In this document: one piece after another, positions 46,220 through 55,355 of the stretch
Layout of the letters: each line of letters starts with the position of its first letter
Position numbering within the stretch: position 1 is the stretch's first letter
NCBI RefSeq assembly: GCF_002312805.1
Contig: NZ_NMUA01000002.1
Coordinates: 248,001 to 312,000 of the forward strand
DNA length: 64,000 nt
From: Sphingobium sp. D43FB
GTDB taxonomy: Bacteria > Pseudomonadota > Alphaproteobacteria > Sphingomonadales > Sphingomonadaceae
Direction of reading: 5' to 3'
The notes under the pieces: model-generated
Told to the model about the DNA's origin: nothing
The model's input: the letters and a program-made list of their open reading frames with translations, nothing else
Databases searched by the model: none
Made by a program: the position numbers and the translations under genes

Positions 46220-49057
46220 ATGCGGCTCAGCTGGCCGGAAATTCGCACGAACGCGGCCCATTTCGCCGCCGAATGGCACGGTAAGGGCTATGAAAAAGGC
46301 CAGACCCACAGCTTCTACGACGAATTTTTCGGCATTTTCGGCGTGCCGCGCAAGCAGGTCGCCGTTTACGAACAGCGGGTCAAATCGCTCGATCCCGCGC
46401 GGTCCGGCGGTTTCATCGACCTGTTCTGGCCCGGCACGCTGATCGTCGAACAGAAGAGCGCGGGCCGCAACCTCGACCGCGCCATGGCCCAGGCGCTCGA
46501 TTATTATGACTGGCTGCCAGACGTGCAGCGCCCCCGCCACATGATGGTGTGCGATTTCCAGCGTTTCGAACTGGTCGACCTGGAAACCCGCCGCGAATGG
46601 CGCTTCCCACTCACCGACCTCAAACGCCATGTCGAGGCCTTCGGCTTCATCATCGGCGTCCAGCCGCGCCTGTTCCGCAACCAGTCGCCGGTCAATCGCC
46701 AGGCGTCGGAACTGATGGGCCGCCTGCACAATGCGCTCGCCGCTGACGGCTATGTCGGCCATGATCTGGAACGGCTGCTCGTCCGCCTGCTCTTCATCCT
46801 CTTTGCCGACGATACCGGCATTTTCGAGCGCAAGGACCAGTTCCTCACCTTCCTCGAACGGCGCACCCGCGCCGATGGCCGCGACCTGGGCCGATGGCTC
46901 GGCGAACTGTTCCAGACGCTCGACACCCCGCCCGACCGGCGACAGCAGAGCCTCGACGCCGATCTCGCCGACTTTCCTTACATCAACGGCGAACTGTTCC
47001 GCGAACGCATCGCCATGCCCAGTTTCGACGCCGCGATGCGCACGATGCTGCTCGACGCCAGCCTCTTCAACTGGGGCGATGTGTCGCCCGCGATATTCGG
47101 GTCGCTGTTCGAAAGCGTGATCGACACGGTGACGCGGCGCAAGCAGGGCGCGCACTACACGCCCGAACAGGCGATCCTCAAGGTCATCGAACCGCTGTTT
47201 CTGGACGATTTGCGCGCCGACTTCACCCGCGCCAGCGCGCTCAAATCGGGCCGCGAGCGTGCCTTGCGCGCGCTGCATCAGCGGCTGGGGACGATGGCTT
47301 TCCTCGACCCGGCCTGTGGCGCTGGCAATTTCCTGGTCGTCGCCTATCGCGAGCTGCGCGAACTGGAACGCGACATATTGCGCGAATTGCTCACCATCCA
47401 CGGCCGGGTCGAACTGGTGATGGATGTCGCGGCGCTCTCGAAACTGGATGTCGATCATTTCTTCGGCATCGAAATCGACGAGTTTCCCGCCATGATCGCG
47501 CAGGTGGCGCTGTGGATGACCGACCATATCGCCAACACCCGCCTGGCCGAGGATTTCGGCCAGCATTATGCCCGCATCCCGCTAGTGAAGGCACCCGGCA
47601 TCCACCATGGCGACGCACTGGAACTGGACTGGAATCAGGTCATTCCGGCGCAGGGCTGCACCTTCGTCTTCGGCAACCCGCCCTTTGTCGGCGCGAAATA
47701 TCAGAGCGAAGCGCAGCGGTCGCAGGTCCGCCGCCTCGCCGCCCTGCCCGGCAGCGGCGGCACGCTGGACTATGTCGCCGCCTGGTTCCTCAAGGCCGCC
47801 CGCTATGTCGCGGGCGGCGACGCGCGCATCGCCTTCGTATCGACCAATTCGATCGTGCAGGGCGAACAGGTGGCGCAGCTCTGGCCGCTGATCTTTCGCG
47901 CAGGCGTCGAAATCGCCTTCGCCCACCGCACCTTCGTCTGGCCCGGCCGGGCGGCGGTCCATTGCGTCATCATCGGCCTCGCCCAGCGCCGCGACGAACC
48001 GGCGCAAAAGCGGCTGTTCAGCTATGCCGACGCCAAGGGCGAGCCGACCGAAACCCGCCATAGCGCGCTGACCGCCTATCTGTTCGACGCCCGCGATGCC
48101 GACCGCCATCTGGTGGTGCGGGAGGAGAGCCGACCGATCAACGGCGCACCGCGCATCGTCATCGGGTCCAAGCCGATTGATGGCGGCTATCTGATCTTCG
48201 ACGCCGACGCGCGGGCGAAGTTGCTGGCGCAGGAACCGGACGCCGAACCCTTTTTGCGCCCCTATGTCGGCGCACAGGAATATCTCAATGGCGGCGAACG
48301 GTGGATATTGGCGCTACAGGATGCCGCCCCGGCGGATATTCGCCAGCTTCCCACCGTCCGGCAAAGGCTGCGCCAGGTGACGGCCTATCGCCGCGGCGAG
48401 ATTGCGGCGCTGGGCAAAGCGGAAGAGAGCAAGAAGACGCCCGGCCGGTCCTCGCTGGCGCTGGCCGATACGCCATCGGCCTTTCACGTCACGGTCATCC
48501 CGACCCTGCCCTTCCTCGCCATCCCCGAAGTCAGTTCGGAACGGCGCGACTATATCCCGATCGGCTGGCTGGAACCGCCGACCATTCCGAGTAACAAGTT
48601 ACGCATCCTGCCCGATGCGACGCTGTGGCATTTCGGTGTCCTGACCAGCCACATGCACATGGCATGGACAATGCACATCGGCGGCCGCCTCAAGAGCGAC
48701 TTTCAATATGCCATTGGCCTAAATTATAACTGCTTCCCTTGGCCCGATGCCATCCCAGCCCAGCGCACCAGGATCGAAACCCTCGCCCAAGCCGTTCTCA
48801 ACGCCCGCGCCCTGCCCCGCAATGCGACATCGACCCTGGCCGATCTCTACGACCCCGACACCATGCCCGCGCAATTGCGCAAGGCGCATCATGATCTCGA
48901 TCTCGCGATCGACCGACTCTATCGCAAGGCGCCCTTCGGGTCCGACCGCGAACGGGTGGAATATCTCTTCACCCTCTACCAGCGACTGATCGACCCGCTC
49001 CACAATGCAAAGCGCAGCCGACCTGTCAGGCCTGCTCAAAAATCCGGCTTTTCATAA
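46220..49057 (+). CDS. MmeI-family (Type IIL) single-chain restriction-modification enzyme
   Basis: 945 residues, close in layout to MmeI (919). The N-terminal nuclease part (about 1-150) has Asp67 in GFIDLFWPG and Glu77/Lys79 in LIVEQKSAG, the same spacing as the MmeI D-(X9)-E-X-K site. A helical spacer follows, then an adenine methyltransferase with the SAM motif DPACGAGN (363-370), FGIEIDEFPA and the catalytic NPPF (486-489). The target-recognition region (about 620-850, VGAQEYLNGGERWIL, IPEVSSERRDYIPIGW, HIGGRLKSDFQYAIGLNYNCFPWP) and a C-terminal helical part (DPDTMPAQLRKAHHDLDLAID) complete it. No separate specificity or nuclease gene is adjacent. Base composition matches its surroundings. 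Confidence 0.93.
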   Translation: MRLSWPEIRTNAAHFAAEWHGKGYEKGQTHSFYDEFFGIFGVPRKQVAVYEQRVKSLDPARSGGFIDLFWPGTLIVEQKSAGRNLDRAMAQALDYYDWLPDVQRPRHMMVCDFQRFELVDLETRREWRFPLTDLKRHVEAFGFIIGVQPRLFRNQSPVNRQASELMGRLHNALAADGYVGHDLERLLVRLLFILFADDTGIFERKDQFLTFLERRTRADGRDLGRWLGELFQTLDTPPDRRQQSLDADLADFPYINGELFRERIAMPSFDAAMRTMLLDASLFNWGDVSPAIFGSLFESVIDTVTRRKQGAHYTPEQAILKVIEPLFLDDLRADFTRASALKSGRERALRALHQRLGTMAFLDPACGAGNFLVVAYRELRELERDILRELLTIHGRVELVMDVAALSKLDVDHFFGIEIDEFPAMIAQVALWMTDHIANTRLAEDFGQHYARIPLVKAPGIHHGDALELDWNQVIPAQGCTFVFGNPPFVGAKYQSEAQRSQVRRLAALPGSGGTLDYVAAWFLKAARYVAGGDARIAFVSTNSIVQGEQVAQLWPLIFRAGVEIAFAHRTFVWPGRAAVHCVIIGLAQRRDEPAQKRLFSYADAKGEPTETRHSALTAYLFDARDADRHLVVREESRPINGAPRIVIGSKPIDGGYLIFDADARAKLLAQEPDAEPFLRPYVGAQEYLNGGERWILALQDAAPADIRQLPTVRQRLRQVTAYRRGEIAALGKAEESKKTPGRSSLALADTPSAFHVTVIPTLPFLAIPEVSSERRDYIPIGWLEPPTIPSNKLRILPDATLWHFGVLTSHMHMAWTMHIGGRLKSDFQYAIGLNYNCFPWPDAIPAQRTRIETLAQAVLNARALPRNATSTLADLYDPDTMPAQLRKAHHDLDLAIDRLYRKAPFGSDRERVEYLFTLYQRLIDPLHNAKRSRPVRPAQKSGFS

Positions 49058-49707
49058 TGGGGCGGCGGCGCGATCACTTCCATCCGTTCCGACAATAAGG
49101 GCCGAAAAGACGGCCTCGACTTGAACCCGGCATACCAGCGCCGCACCGGCTCATGCCCCTGCCAATCGATCCCGCCCAGATAGTCCGCGACCGACAGATG
49201 CGCCGCCGCCGCGATGTCCGCGAGGCTGAGCGTACCCCCCGCCATCCAACTACGATGGTCGAGCAGATAGTCCATATAATCCATATGCACATTCGCGCGC
49301 TTCATCGCTTCGCGCAGGATGCGGGCTTCGGGCGGCGCGCGCTCGATCAGCCGTTTCTTCATCCGTTCGTGCAGCAGCGGGCCGACGACGTCGCCATAGA
49401 AATTCTGGTCGAAAAAGGCGGTCAGCCGCCGCACTTCGGCGCGCCCGGCGGCGGTGCCGGAAATCAGTGGCACCTTCTCCACCGTTTCCTCGAAATATTC
49501 GCAGATCGCCTGGCTGTCGATCAGGGTCAGACCCTTGTCATGATCGGCCATGACCGGCGTGGTGCCGGCCGGGTTGAGATCAAGAAATTCGTCGCGCATC
49601 GCCCAGGGCGATTCGCGGACCAGATCATAGCCGATCCCCTTTTCGCCCAGCAGTAGCCGGACCTTGCGCGAGAAAGGGCAAAGCGGAAATTGATAAAGCA
49701 GCCACAT
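49036..49707 (-). CDS. Glutathione S-transferase family protein
   Basis: 223 residues with an N-terminal thioredoxin-like domain (LYQFPLCPFSRKVRLLLGEKGI, NPAGTTPVM, IDSQAICEYFEE) and a C-terminal helical domain (about 90-215, SWMAGGTLSLADIAAAAHLSVADYLG). The CPFSRK motif offers an N-terminal cysteine, as in zeta/beta/omega-like classes; the substrate is unknown. It converges with the restriction gene and their 3' ends overlap by 22 bp. Confidence 0.92.
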   Translation of the reverse strand: MWLLYQFPLCPFSRKVRLLLGEKGIGYDLVRESPWAMRDEFLDLNPAGTTPVMADHDKGLTLIDSQAICEYFEETVEKVPLISGTAAGRAEVRRLTAFFDQNFYGDVVGPLLHERMKKRLIERAPPEARILREAMKRANVHMDYMDYLLDHRSWMAGGTLSLADIAAAAHLSVADYLGGIDWQGHEPVRRWYAGFKSRPSFRPLLSERMEVIAPPPHYEKPDF

Positions 49708-49892
49708 AGGCGATCCCTGTTAGGCGCGCGCGGGTCGGGGGGGAAGCGGCAAAATGGTGGAAGCCGCCTCAACAATTTCGGTCATATCGTCCAAAAGCAT
49801 GGCAAGAAACGGCATGGTCCGACCTTCCGATCCGTACAGCGGGACGATAGAAGAGACTGCGATAATGATTACGCGATGGAAAGGATGCCCCC

Positions 49893-51836
49893 ATGCCTGA
49901 CGATTTCTTCCCGGTGCCGGGGGACTGGGCCAGCCGCGCGCTGATGGACCGGGCCGCGCGTGATGCCGACTATGCGCGTTCGATCGAGGCGCCCCACGAC
50001 TATTGGCTGGAGCGCGCCCAACGGCTCGACTGGATCACGCCGCCGACCAAAAGCGACGAAAGCAGCTTTGCCGAAGCGGATTTCGGTATCCAATGGTTCG
50101 CGGACGGTGTGCTCAACGTCAGCGCCAACTGCATCGACCGCCATCTGGCCACGCGCGGCGATCAGGTCGCGATCCTGTGGGAACCGGACAGCCCCGACGA
50201 AGCGCCACGCCGCTACACCTATCGCCAACTCCATGAAGAAGTGTGCCGCTTCGCCAATGTCCTGAAAAGGGCTGGCGCGCGCAAGGGCGACCGAATCACC
50301 ATCTATATGCCGATGATCCCGGAGGCCGCCTTCGCCCTGCTCGCCTGCGCGCGGATCGGCGCGGTGCATAGCGTGGTGTTCGGCGGCTTTTCGCCCGAAG
50401 CGCTGGCGGGCCGCATCATCGATTGCGATTCAACGCTGGTCATCACCGCTGACGAAGGCCGCCGCGCGGGCAAGACCGTCCCCTTGAAGGCCAATGTCGA
50501 TGCCGCGCTCACACATAGCCCCGGCGTCAAACATGTCGTCGTCGTGCAGGCGACCGGCGGCGCAGTGACGATGGCGGAGGGCCGCGACCTGTGGCTGCAT
50601 GAAGCCGCCGCGACCGTCGAGACCGACTGTCCGCCCGAACCCATGCAAGCCGAAGACCCGCTGTTCATCCTCTACACATCGGGATCGACCGGCAAGCCCA
50701 AGGGCGTGCTGCACACATCGGGGGGCTATCTGCTCTGGGCCGCGCTCACCCATGAACTCTGCTTCGACTATCGGCCCGGCGACATCTACTGGTGCGCGGC
50801 CGATATCGGTTGGGTCACGGGGCACAGCTATATCGTCTATGGCCCGCTGGCGAACGGCGCGACGACGCTGATGTATGAAGGCGTGCCCAACTGGCCGACC
50901 CCGGCGCGGATGTGGGAAGTGGTCGACCGGCATCAGGTCCAGACCCTCTTCACCGCCCCCACCGCGCTGCGCGCGCTGATGAAGGAGGGCGACGCCCATG
51001 TGAAGGCGACCAGCCGCGCCTCGCTCCGCCTGCTCGGCACCGTCGGCGAACCGATCAACCCGGAGGCATGGCGCTGGTATCATGGTATCGTGGGCGAAGG
51101 CCGCTGCCCGATCATCGATACTTGGTGGCAGACCGAAACCGGTGGCGCGATGATCGCGCCGATGCCGGGTGCGACCGACCTCAAACCCGGTTCCGCCACC
51201 TTGCCCATGCCGGGCGTGATGCCGCAGATCGTCGATACCGAGGGCAAAGTGCTGGACGGCGCGACCGAGGGCAATCTGGTCATCGCGCATAGCTGGCCGG
51301 GGCAGATGCGGACCGTCTATGGCGACCATGACCGCTTCTTCCAGACCTATTTCACCACCTATCCCGGCAAATATACAACGGGCGATGGCGCACGCCGCGA
51401 TGCCGATGGCTATTATTGGATCACCGGGCGCGTCGATGACGTCATCAACGTATCTGGCCATCGCATGGGTACGGCCGAGGTCGAAAGCGCGCTGGTGCTG
51501 CACGAAAGCGTCGCCGAAGCGGCGGTGGTCGGCTTTCCCCATGATATCAAGGGACAGGGCATCTATGCCTATGTCACGTTGAATGCCGGGATCGAGCCGG
51601 ACGACGCATTGCGCCAGACGCTGGTCAAATGGGTCCGCAGCGAAATCGGCCCGATCGCCACCCCCGACGTCATCCAGTTCGCGCCCGGCCTGCCTAAGAC
51701 CCGCTCCGGCAAGATCATGCGCCGCATCCTACGTAAAATTGCGGAAGGCGAAGTGTCTGCGCAGGCGCTAGGCGATACCAGCACCCTGGCCGATCCTTCG
51801 GTGGTGGACAATCTGGTCGCCAATCGTCACGGTTAG
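49893..51836 (+). CDS. acs: Acetyl-CoA synthetase
   Basis: Activates acetate to acetyl-CoA via acetyl-AMP. The 647 residues match the family. The ATP loop is [20 protein letters not shown], the A5 motif [10 protein letters not shown] identifies the acetyl/propionyl-CoA synthetase group, the hinge region is [20 protein letters not shown], and the C-terminal [13 protein letters not shown] carries the lysine normally acetylated by Pat-type enzymes. It starts at ATG 49893 and is followed 25 bp later by cytochrome b561. Confidence 0.95.
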   Translation: MPDDFFPVPGDWASRALMDRAARDADYARSIEAPHDYWLERAQRLDWITPPTKSDESSFAEADFGIQWFADGVLNVSANCIDRHLATRGDQVAILWEPDSPDEAPRRYTYRQLHEEVCRFANVLKRAGARKGDRITIYMPMIPEAAFALLACARIGAVHSVVFGGFSPEALAGRIIDCDSTLVITADEGRRAGKTVPLKANVDAALTHSPGVKHVVVVQATGGAVTMAEGRDLWLHEAAATVETDCPPEPMQAEDPLFILYTSGSTGKPKGVLHTSGGYLLWAALTHELCFDYRPGDIYWCAADIGWVTGHSYIVYGPLANGATTLMYEGVPNWPTPARMWEVVDRHQVQTLFTAPTALRALMKEGDAHVKATSRASLRLLGTVGEPINPEAWRWYHGIVGEGRCPIIDTWWQTETGGAMIAPMPGATDLKPGSATLPMPGVMPQIVDTEGKVLDGATEGNLVIAHSWPGQMRTVYGDHDRFFQTYFTTYPGKYTTGDGARRDADGYYWITGRVDDVINVSGHRMGTAEVESALVLHESVAEAAVVGFPHDIKGQGIYAYVTLNAGIEPDDALRQTLVKWVRSEIGPIATPDVIQFAPGLPKTRSGKIMRRILRKIAEGEVSAQALGDTSTLADPSVVDNLVANRHG

Positions 51837-51861
51837 GAAACGAACAGAAGGAAGCGCTGCC

Positions 51862-52374
51862 ATGGACCGCTATAATGGAGTCGCCCGCGCCCTGCATTGG
51901 GCCATGGCCTTGCTCATCATCCTCGCCCTGGTGCTTGGCATCGGCCATGATGCACTGCCCAAGGATTGGGCCGTGATCCCGATCCACAAGTCGATCGGGC
52001 TGACCGTCCTGGCGCTGACTTTGGTGCGGATCGTTTGGCGGCTGGCCAATCCCGCGCCGCGCTTGACCGTCGCCATGCCCAGTTGGGAAAAAGGCGCGGC
52101 GCACGCCACCCACGCGCTCTTCTATATCTTCATGATCGTGCTGCCCCTGTCGGGCTGGATCATGACGTCGGCGGGCACGCGGCCCTTGAACTGGTTCTTC
52201 CTGTTCGACGTCCCCAAATTTCCAGTGACCAAGGGCGACTTGATCGTCGATCTGGCGGGCGAAGGGCATGAGATTATGGGCTTTGTCTGGGCGGCGTTGA
52301 TCCTGCTCCATATCGGCGCGGCGTTGCGGCATCATTATCTGCTCAAGGACAATGTGATGCGGCGGATGCTGTAG
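51862..52374 (+). CDS. Cytochrome b561 family protein
   Basis: 170-residue inner-membrane di-heme protein with four hydrophobic helices. The heme-ligand histidines are in NGVARALHWAMALLII, VIPIHKSIGLTVLALTLVRIVWRL, AAHATHALFYIFMIVLPLSGWIM and WAALILLHIGAALRHHYL. It is probably a quinol-linked electron carrier; the partner is unknown. It lies 25 bp after acs and may be co-transcribed. Confidence 0.9.
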   Translation: MDRYNGVARALHWAMALLIILALVLGIGHDALPKDWAVIPIHKSIGLTVLALTLVRIVWRLANPAPRLTVAMPSWEKGAAHATHALFYIFMIVLPLSGWIMTSAGTRPLNWFFLFDVPKFPVTKGDLIVDLAGEGHEIMGFVWAALILLHIGAALRHHYLLKDNVMRRML

Positions 52375-52416
52375 GCACCCGCCGACCAACGGGCGTTCGG
52401 GTTCGACCAACGACGT

Positions 52417-52431
52417 TGTAATAGCATTACA
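52417..52431. promoter_or_regulatory. Small palindrome upstream of the M1 aminopeptidase gene
   Basis: TGTAAT-AGC-ATTACA, perfect 6-bp arms in an AT-poor setting, followed 5 bp later by TTGACC. It may be an operator near the promoter of the aminopeptidase gene, whose start is about 100 bp downstream. Evidence is positional only. Confidence 0.3.
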
Positions 52432-52529
52432 TCGCTTGACCGACGCAGCGAAACGGTTGATCCCGCGTTGCATCAGGGCGCAGAGCCATGTGGCCGCGCC
52501 GTCAAGACGTGTCGGAGTCTCAAAAGCCT

Positions 52530-55175
52530 ATGTCCCTCGCCAAAATCCTGCCGCTGCTGCTGGCCGCCGCCCCCATCGCCCTTGCCACGCCCGCGCTGGC
52601 GCAGACGGCTCCCACCGGCCCCGCCGCCGGGATCACCACCCAATTGCCGCGCGGCGCCGTGCCCAGCCATTATGCGATCACGGTTACGCCGGACGCCGCC
52701 AATCTGAAGTTTACCGGCACGGTGACGATCGACGTGGCGGTCAGCACGGCCATGCCGACGCTGGTGCTGAACGCCGCCGACCTGAGCTTCGGCGACATCA
52801 TGCTGACGCCCGCCAAGGGCAAGGCAATCAAGGGCATGGCCAAGGTCGATGCCGATGCGCAGACGGTGACGCTCGACTTCGGCAAGCCGCTGGCACCCGG
52901 CAACTATAAGCTCGCCATCGCCTATGCCGGCGTCATCAACACCCAGGCGAACGGCCTGTTCGCGCTCGACTATACCGACAATGACGGCGCAGCGAAGCGC
53001 GCGCTCTTCACCCAGTTCGAAGCGCCCGACGCGCGCCGTTTCGTGCCGAGCTGGGACGAGCCAAGCTATAAGGCGACCTTTGACCTCAGCGCCATCATCC
53101 CCACCGGCGAACTGGCGGTCGGCAACATGCCGGTCACATCCACCAAGGATCTGGGCGGCGGCAAGACCCAGGTGACGTTCGGCACCAGCCCCAAAATGTC
53201 CTCCTACCTGCTCTTCTTTGGCCTGGGCGAACTGGAACGCGCGACGAAGATGTCCGGCGCGACCGAAATCGGCGTGATTACCGGCAAGGGCAATACGGGC
53301 AAGGCGCAACTGGCGCTCGACGCATCGGTGTCGATCCTGCCCTATTTCAACGATTATTTCGGCGTCCCCTACCCGCTGCCCAAGCTCGACAATGTCGCTG
53401 GCCCCGGCCAGAGCCAGTTTTTCAGCGCGATGGAAAATTGGGGCGCGATCTTCACCTTCGAGCGCGCCTTGCTGGTCGATCCGCGCTTTACGTCGGAGGC
53501 GACCAAGCGCCGCATCTATGAAACCGTCGCGCATGAAATGGCGCATCAGTGGTTCGGCGATCTCGTCACCATGGCCTGGTGGGACGATCTATGGCTGAAC
53601 GAAGGCTTTGCGAGCTGGATGGCGACCAAGGTCACCGACAAGTTGCAGCCCGACTGGCAAATGCTGCTGACCCGCGTCGATGGTCGCGAGGCGGCAATGA
53701 GCCTCGACTCGCTCGCCACCACCCACCCCGTCGTTCAGAAGATCACCACCGTCGATCAGGTGAACCAGGCGTTCGACGCCATCACCTATCAGAAGGGTGA
53801 AGCCGTCATCACCATGCTGGAGGGCTATGCCGGCGAAGATGTGTGGAAGACCGGCATCCGCAGCTATATGAAGGCCCATGCCTATGGCAACACCGTCACT
53901 GACGACCTGTGGAAGGCGGTCGAGGGCGCAGGCGCCAAGGGGCTGGTGTCGATCGCACATGACTTCACGTCGAAGCCCGGCATCCCGCTGGTCAAGGTCG
54001 ACAGCGCGCAATGCCAGGGCGGCAACACGCTGCTGACGCTGAGCCAAGGCGAGTTCAGCCGCGACAAGAAGGACAAGACCCCCTTGAGCTGGAATGTGCC
54101 GGTCATGGCGCAGACCATCGGCGCCGCGCCGCAGCGGCTGATCCTGCAGGGCAAGGGGCAAATGACGCTGCCGGGCTGCGGCGCCTATGTCGTCAATGCC
54201 GGGCAGACGGGCTATTATCGTTCGCTCTACCCCGCCGCCAATGTCGAGGCGCTGGCCGCCGGTTTCACCAAGCTGCCCGCAATCGACCAGACCGGGCTGC
54301 TGGCCGATAATTTCCAGCTTGGCTTGGGCGGTTATCAGCCGATGGGCCTGGCGCTCGACCTGATCGACGCCGTGCCCGCCACCGCCACCCCTGCCGTGCT
54401 GGCGCAGGTGCCCGGCTATCTGGACAGCGCCTATGCCATGCTGGAGGGCGACACGGCCGGGCAGGCTAAGGTCGCGGCCTACACGTCGGCCAAGCTGACA
54501 CCGGTTCTGACCGGCATCGGTTATGATGCCAAGCCGGGCGAAAATCCGCAGGTGCCCGTGCTGCGGTCGGCGCTGGTCGGTACATTGGGCGAGATGGGCG
54601 ACAAGGCCGTGGTCGCCGAAGCCAATCGCCGTTTTGCCGCACTGGCGAGCGATCCCGCCGCGCTCGACGGCCCGCTGCGCAACGTCTGGATGGCGATCAT
54701 CGCCAAAAATGCCGATCAAGCGACGTGGGACAGGCTGCGCGCGCTAGCCAAGGGCGCAAAGACCGACCTGGAAAAAAGCACGCTCTATGCGCTGCTCGGC
54801 GGGGCCAAGGATGAAAAGCTCGCCCGCCAAGCGCTCGACCTCGCACTGACCGACGAACCGGGCAAGACCACCAGCGCGGCGATCATTTCGCAGGTCGGAT
54901 ACGAACATCCGATGCTGGCGGTGGACTATGTGCTGGCGCACCGCGCGCAATATGAAGGGTTGATCGACGTGTCCGCCCGCAGCCAGGCGCTCGCGCGGCT
55001 GGGCGGGGGGTCGGCCGACCCGGCGATGGCGACCAAGCTGGACGCCTATGCGACCCAATATCTGACGCCGGAGTCCCGCAAGGTGGTCGATCGCGCCATC
55101 GCCGCGATCAACACCCGCATCGAAACCCGCACCCGCCTGAAGCCAGCACTGACGGCCTGGTTCGCCGAAAAGTAA
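52530..55175 (+). CDS. M1 family aminopeptidase, secreted
   Basis: 881 residues. A signal peptide (1-25, ending PALAQ), an N-terminal beta domain, and a catalytic domain with the exopeptidase motif SAMENWG (the usual GAMEN) and the zinc motif HEMAHQWFGDLVTMAWWDDLWLNEGFA, written here across two halves: HEMAHQWFGDL and WLNEGFA. A long helical C-terminal ERAP1-like domain follows. ATG 52530 gives the signal peptide directly; an upstream in-frame start at 52488 would bury it. A strong terminator follows. It should release N-terminal amino acids in the periplasm. Confidence 0.94.
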   Translation: MSLAKILPLLLAAAPIALATPALAQTAPTGPAAGITTQLPRGAVPSHYAITVTPDAANLKFTGTVTIDVAVSTAMPTLVLNAADLSFGDIMLTPAKGKAIKGMAKVDADAQTVTLDFGKPLAPGNYKLAIAYAGVINTQANGLFALDYTDNDGAAKRALFTQFEAPDARRFVPSWDEPSYKATFDLSAIIPTGELAVGNMPVTSTKDLGGGKTQVTFGTSPKMSSYLLFFGLGELERATKMSGATEIGVITGKGNTGKAQLALDASVSILPYFNDYFGVPYPLPKLDNVAGPGQSQFFSAMENWGAIFTFERALLVDPRFTSEATKRRIYETVAHEMAHQWFGDLVTMAWWDDLWLNEGFASWMATKVTDKLQPDWQMLLTRVDGREAAMSLDSLATTHPVVQKITTVDQVNQAFDAITYQKGEAVITMLEGYAGEDVWKTGIRSYMKAHAYGNTVTDDLWKAVEGAGAKGLVSIAHDFTSKPGIPLVKVDSAQCQGGNTLLTLSQGEFSRDKKDKTPLSWNVPVMAQTIGAAPQRLILQGKGQMTLPGCGAYVVNAGQTGYYRSLYPAANVEALAAGFTKLPAIDQTGLLADNFQLGLGGYQPMGLALDLIDAVPATATPAVLAQVPGYLDSAYAMLEGDTAGQAKVAAYTSAKLTPVLTGIGYDAKPGENPQVPVLRSALVGTLGEMGDKAVVAEANRRFAALASDPAALDGPLRNVWMAIIAKNADQATWDRLRALAKGAKTDLEKSTLYALLGGAKDEKLARQALDLALTDEPGKTTSAAIISQVGYEHPMLAVDYVLAHRAQYEGLIDVSARSQALARLGGGSADPAMATKLDAYATQYLTPESRKVVDRAIAAINTRIETRTRLKPALTAWFAEK

Positions 55176-55183
55176 ACGGAAAA

Positions 55184-55210
55184 GGGCGGCCTGTGAGCCG
55201 CCCTTTTTTT
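55184..55210 (+). terminator. Rho-independent terminator after the M1 aminopeptidase gene
   Basis: Perfect 7-bp stem GGGCGGC/GCCGCCC, 6-nt loop, then T7. It starts 8 bp after the stop. Confidence 0.9.
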
Positions 55211-55224
55211 GCCAACTCCCTTAA

Positions 55225-55340
55225 ATCCTCCCCTGTAAGGGGAGGGGGACCACGAAGTGGTGGAGGGGTGTCACCCTATCGAGAGCGTGACACCCCTCCG
55301 TCCGCCCTACGCGCAGCCACCTCCCCTGCCAGGGGAGGAA
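55225..55340. repeat. Palindromic intergenic repeat, copy 5
   Basis: Family layout: CCTCCCCTGTAAGGGGAGG stem, GGGACCAC/GTGG stem, GGAGGGGTGTCA arm, spacer, GTGACACCCCTCC arm, and the closing CCTCCCCTGCCAGGGGAGG. It lies between the M1 peptidase terminator and the ggt stop, both genes ending towards it. The intact closing stem shows what the IS target in copy 2 looked like. Confidence 0.85.
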
Positions 55341-55355
55341 GGCACCCAATAGACC

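Noticed and set aside
46172..47566. 464-codon minus-strand frame over the MmeI-like gene
   Set aside because: Antisense shadow; the plus strand shows all expected nuclease and methyltransferase motifs.
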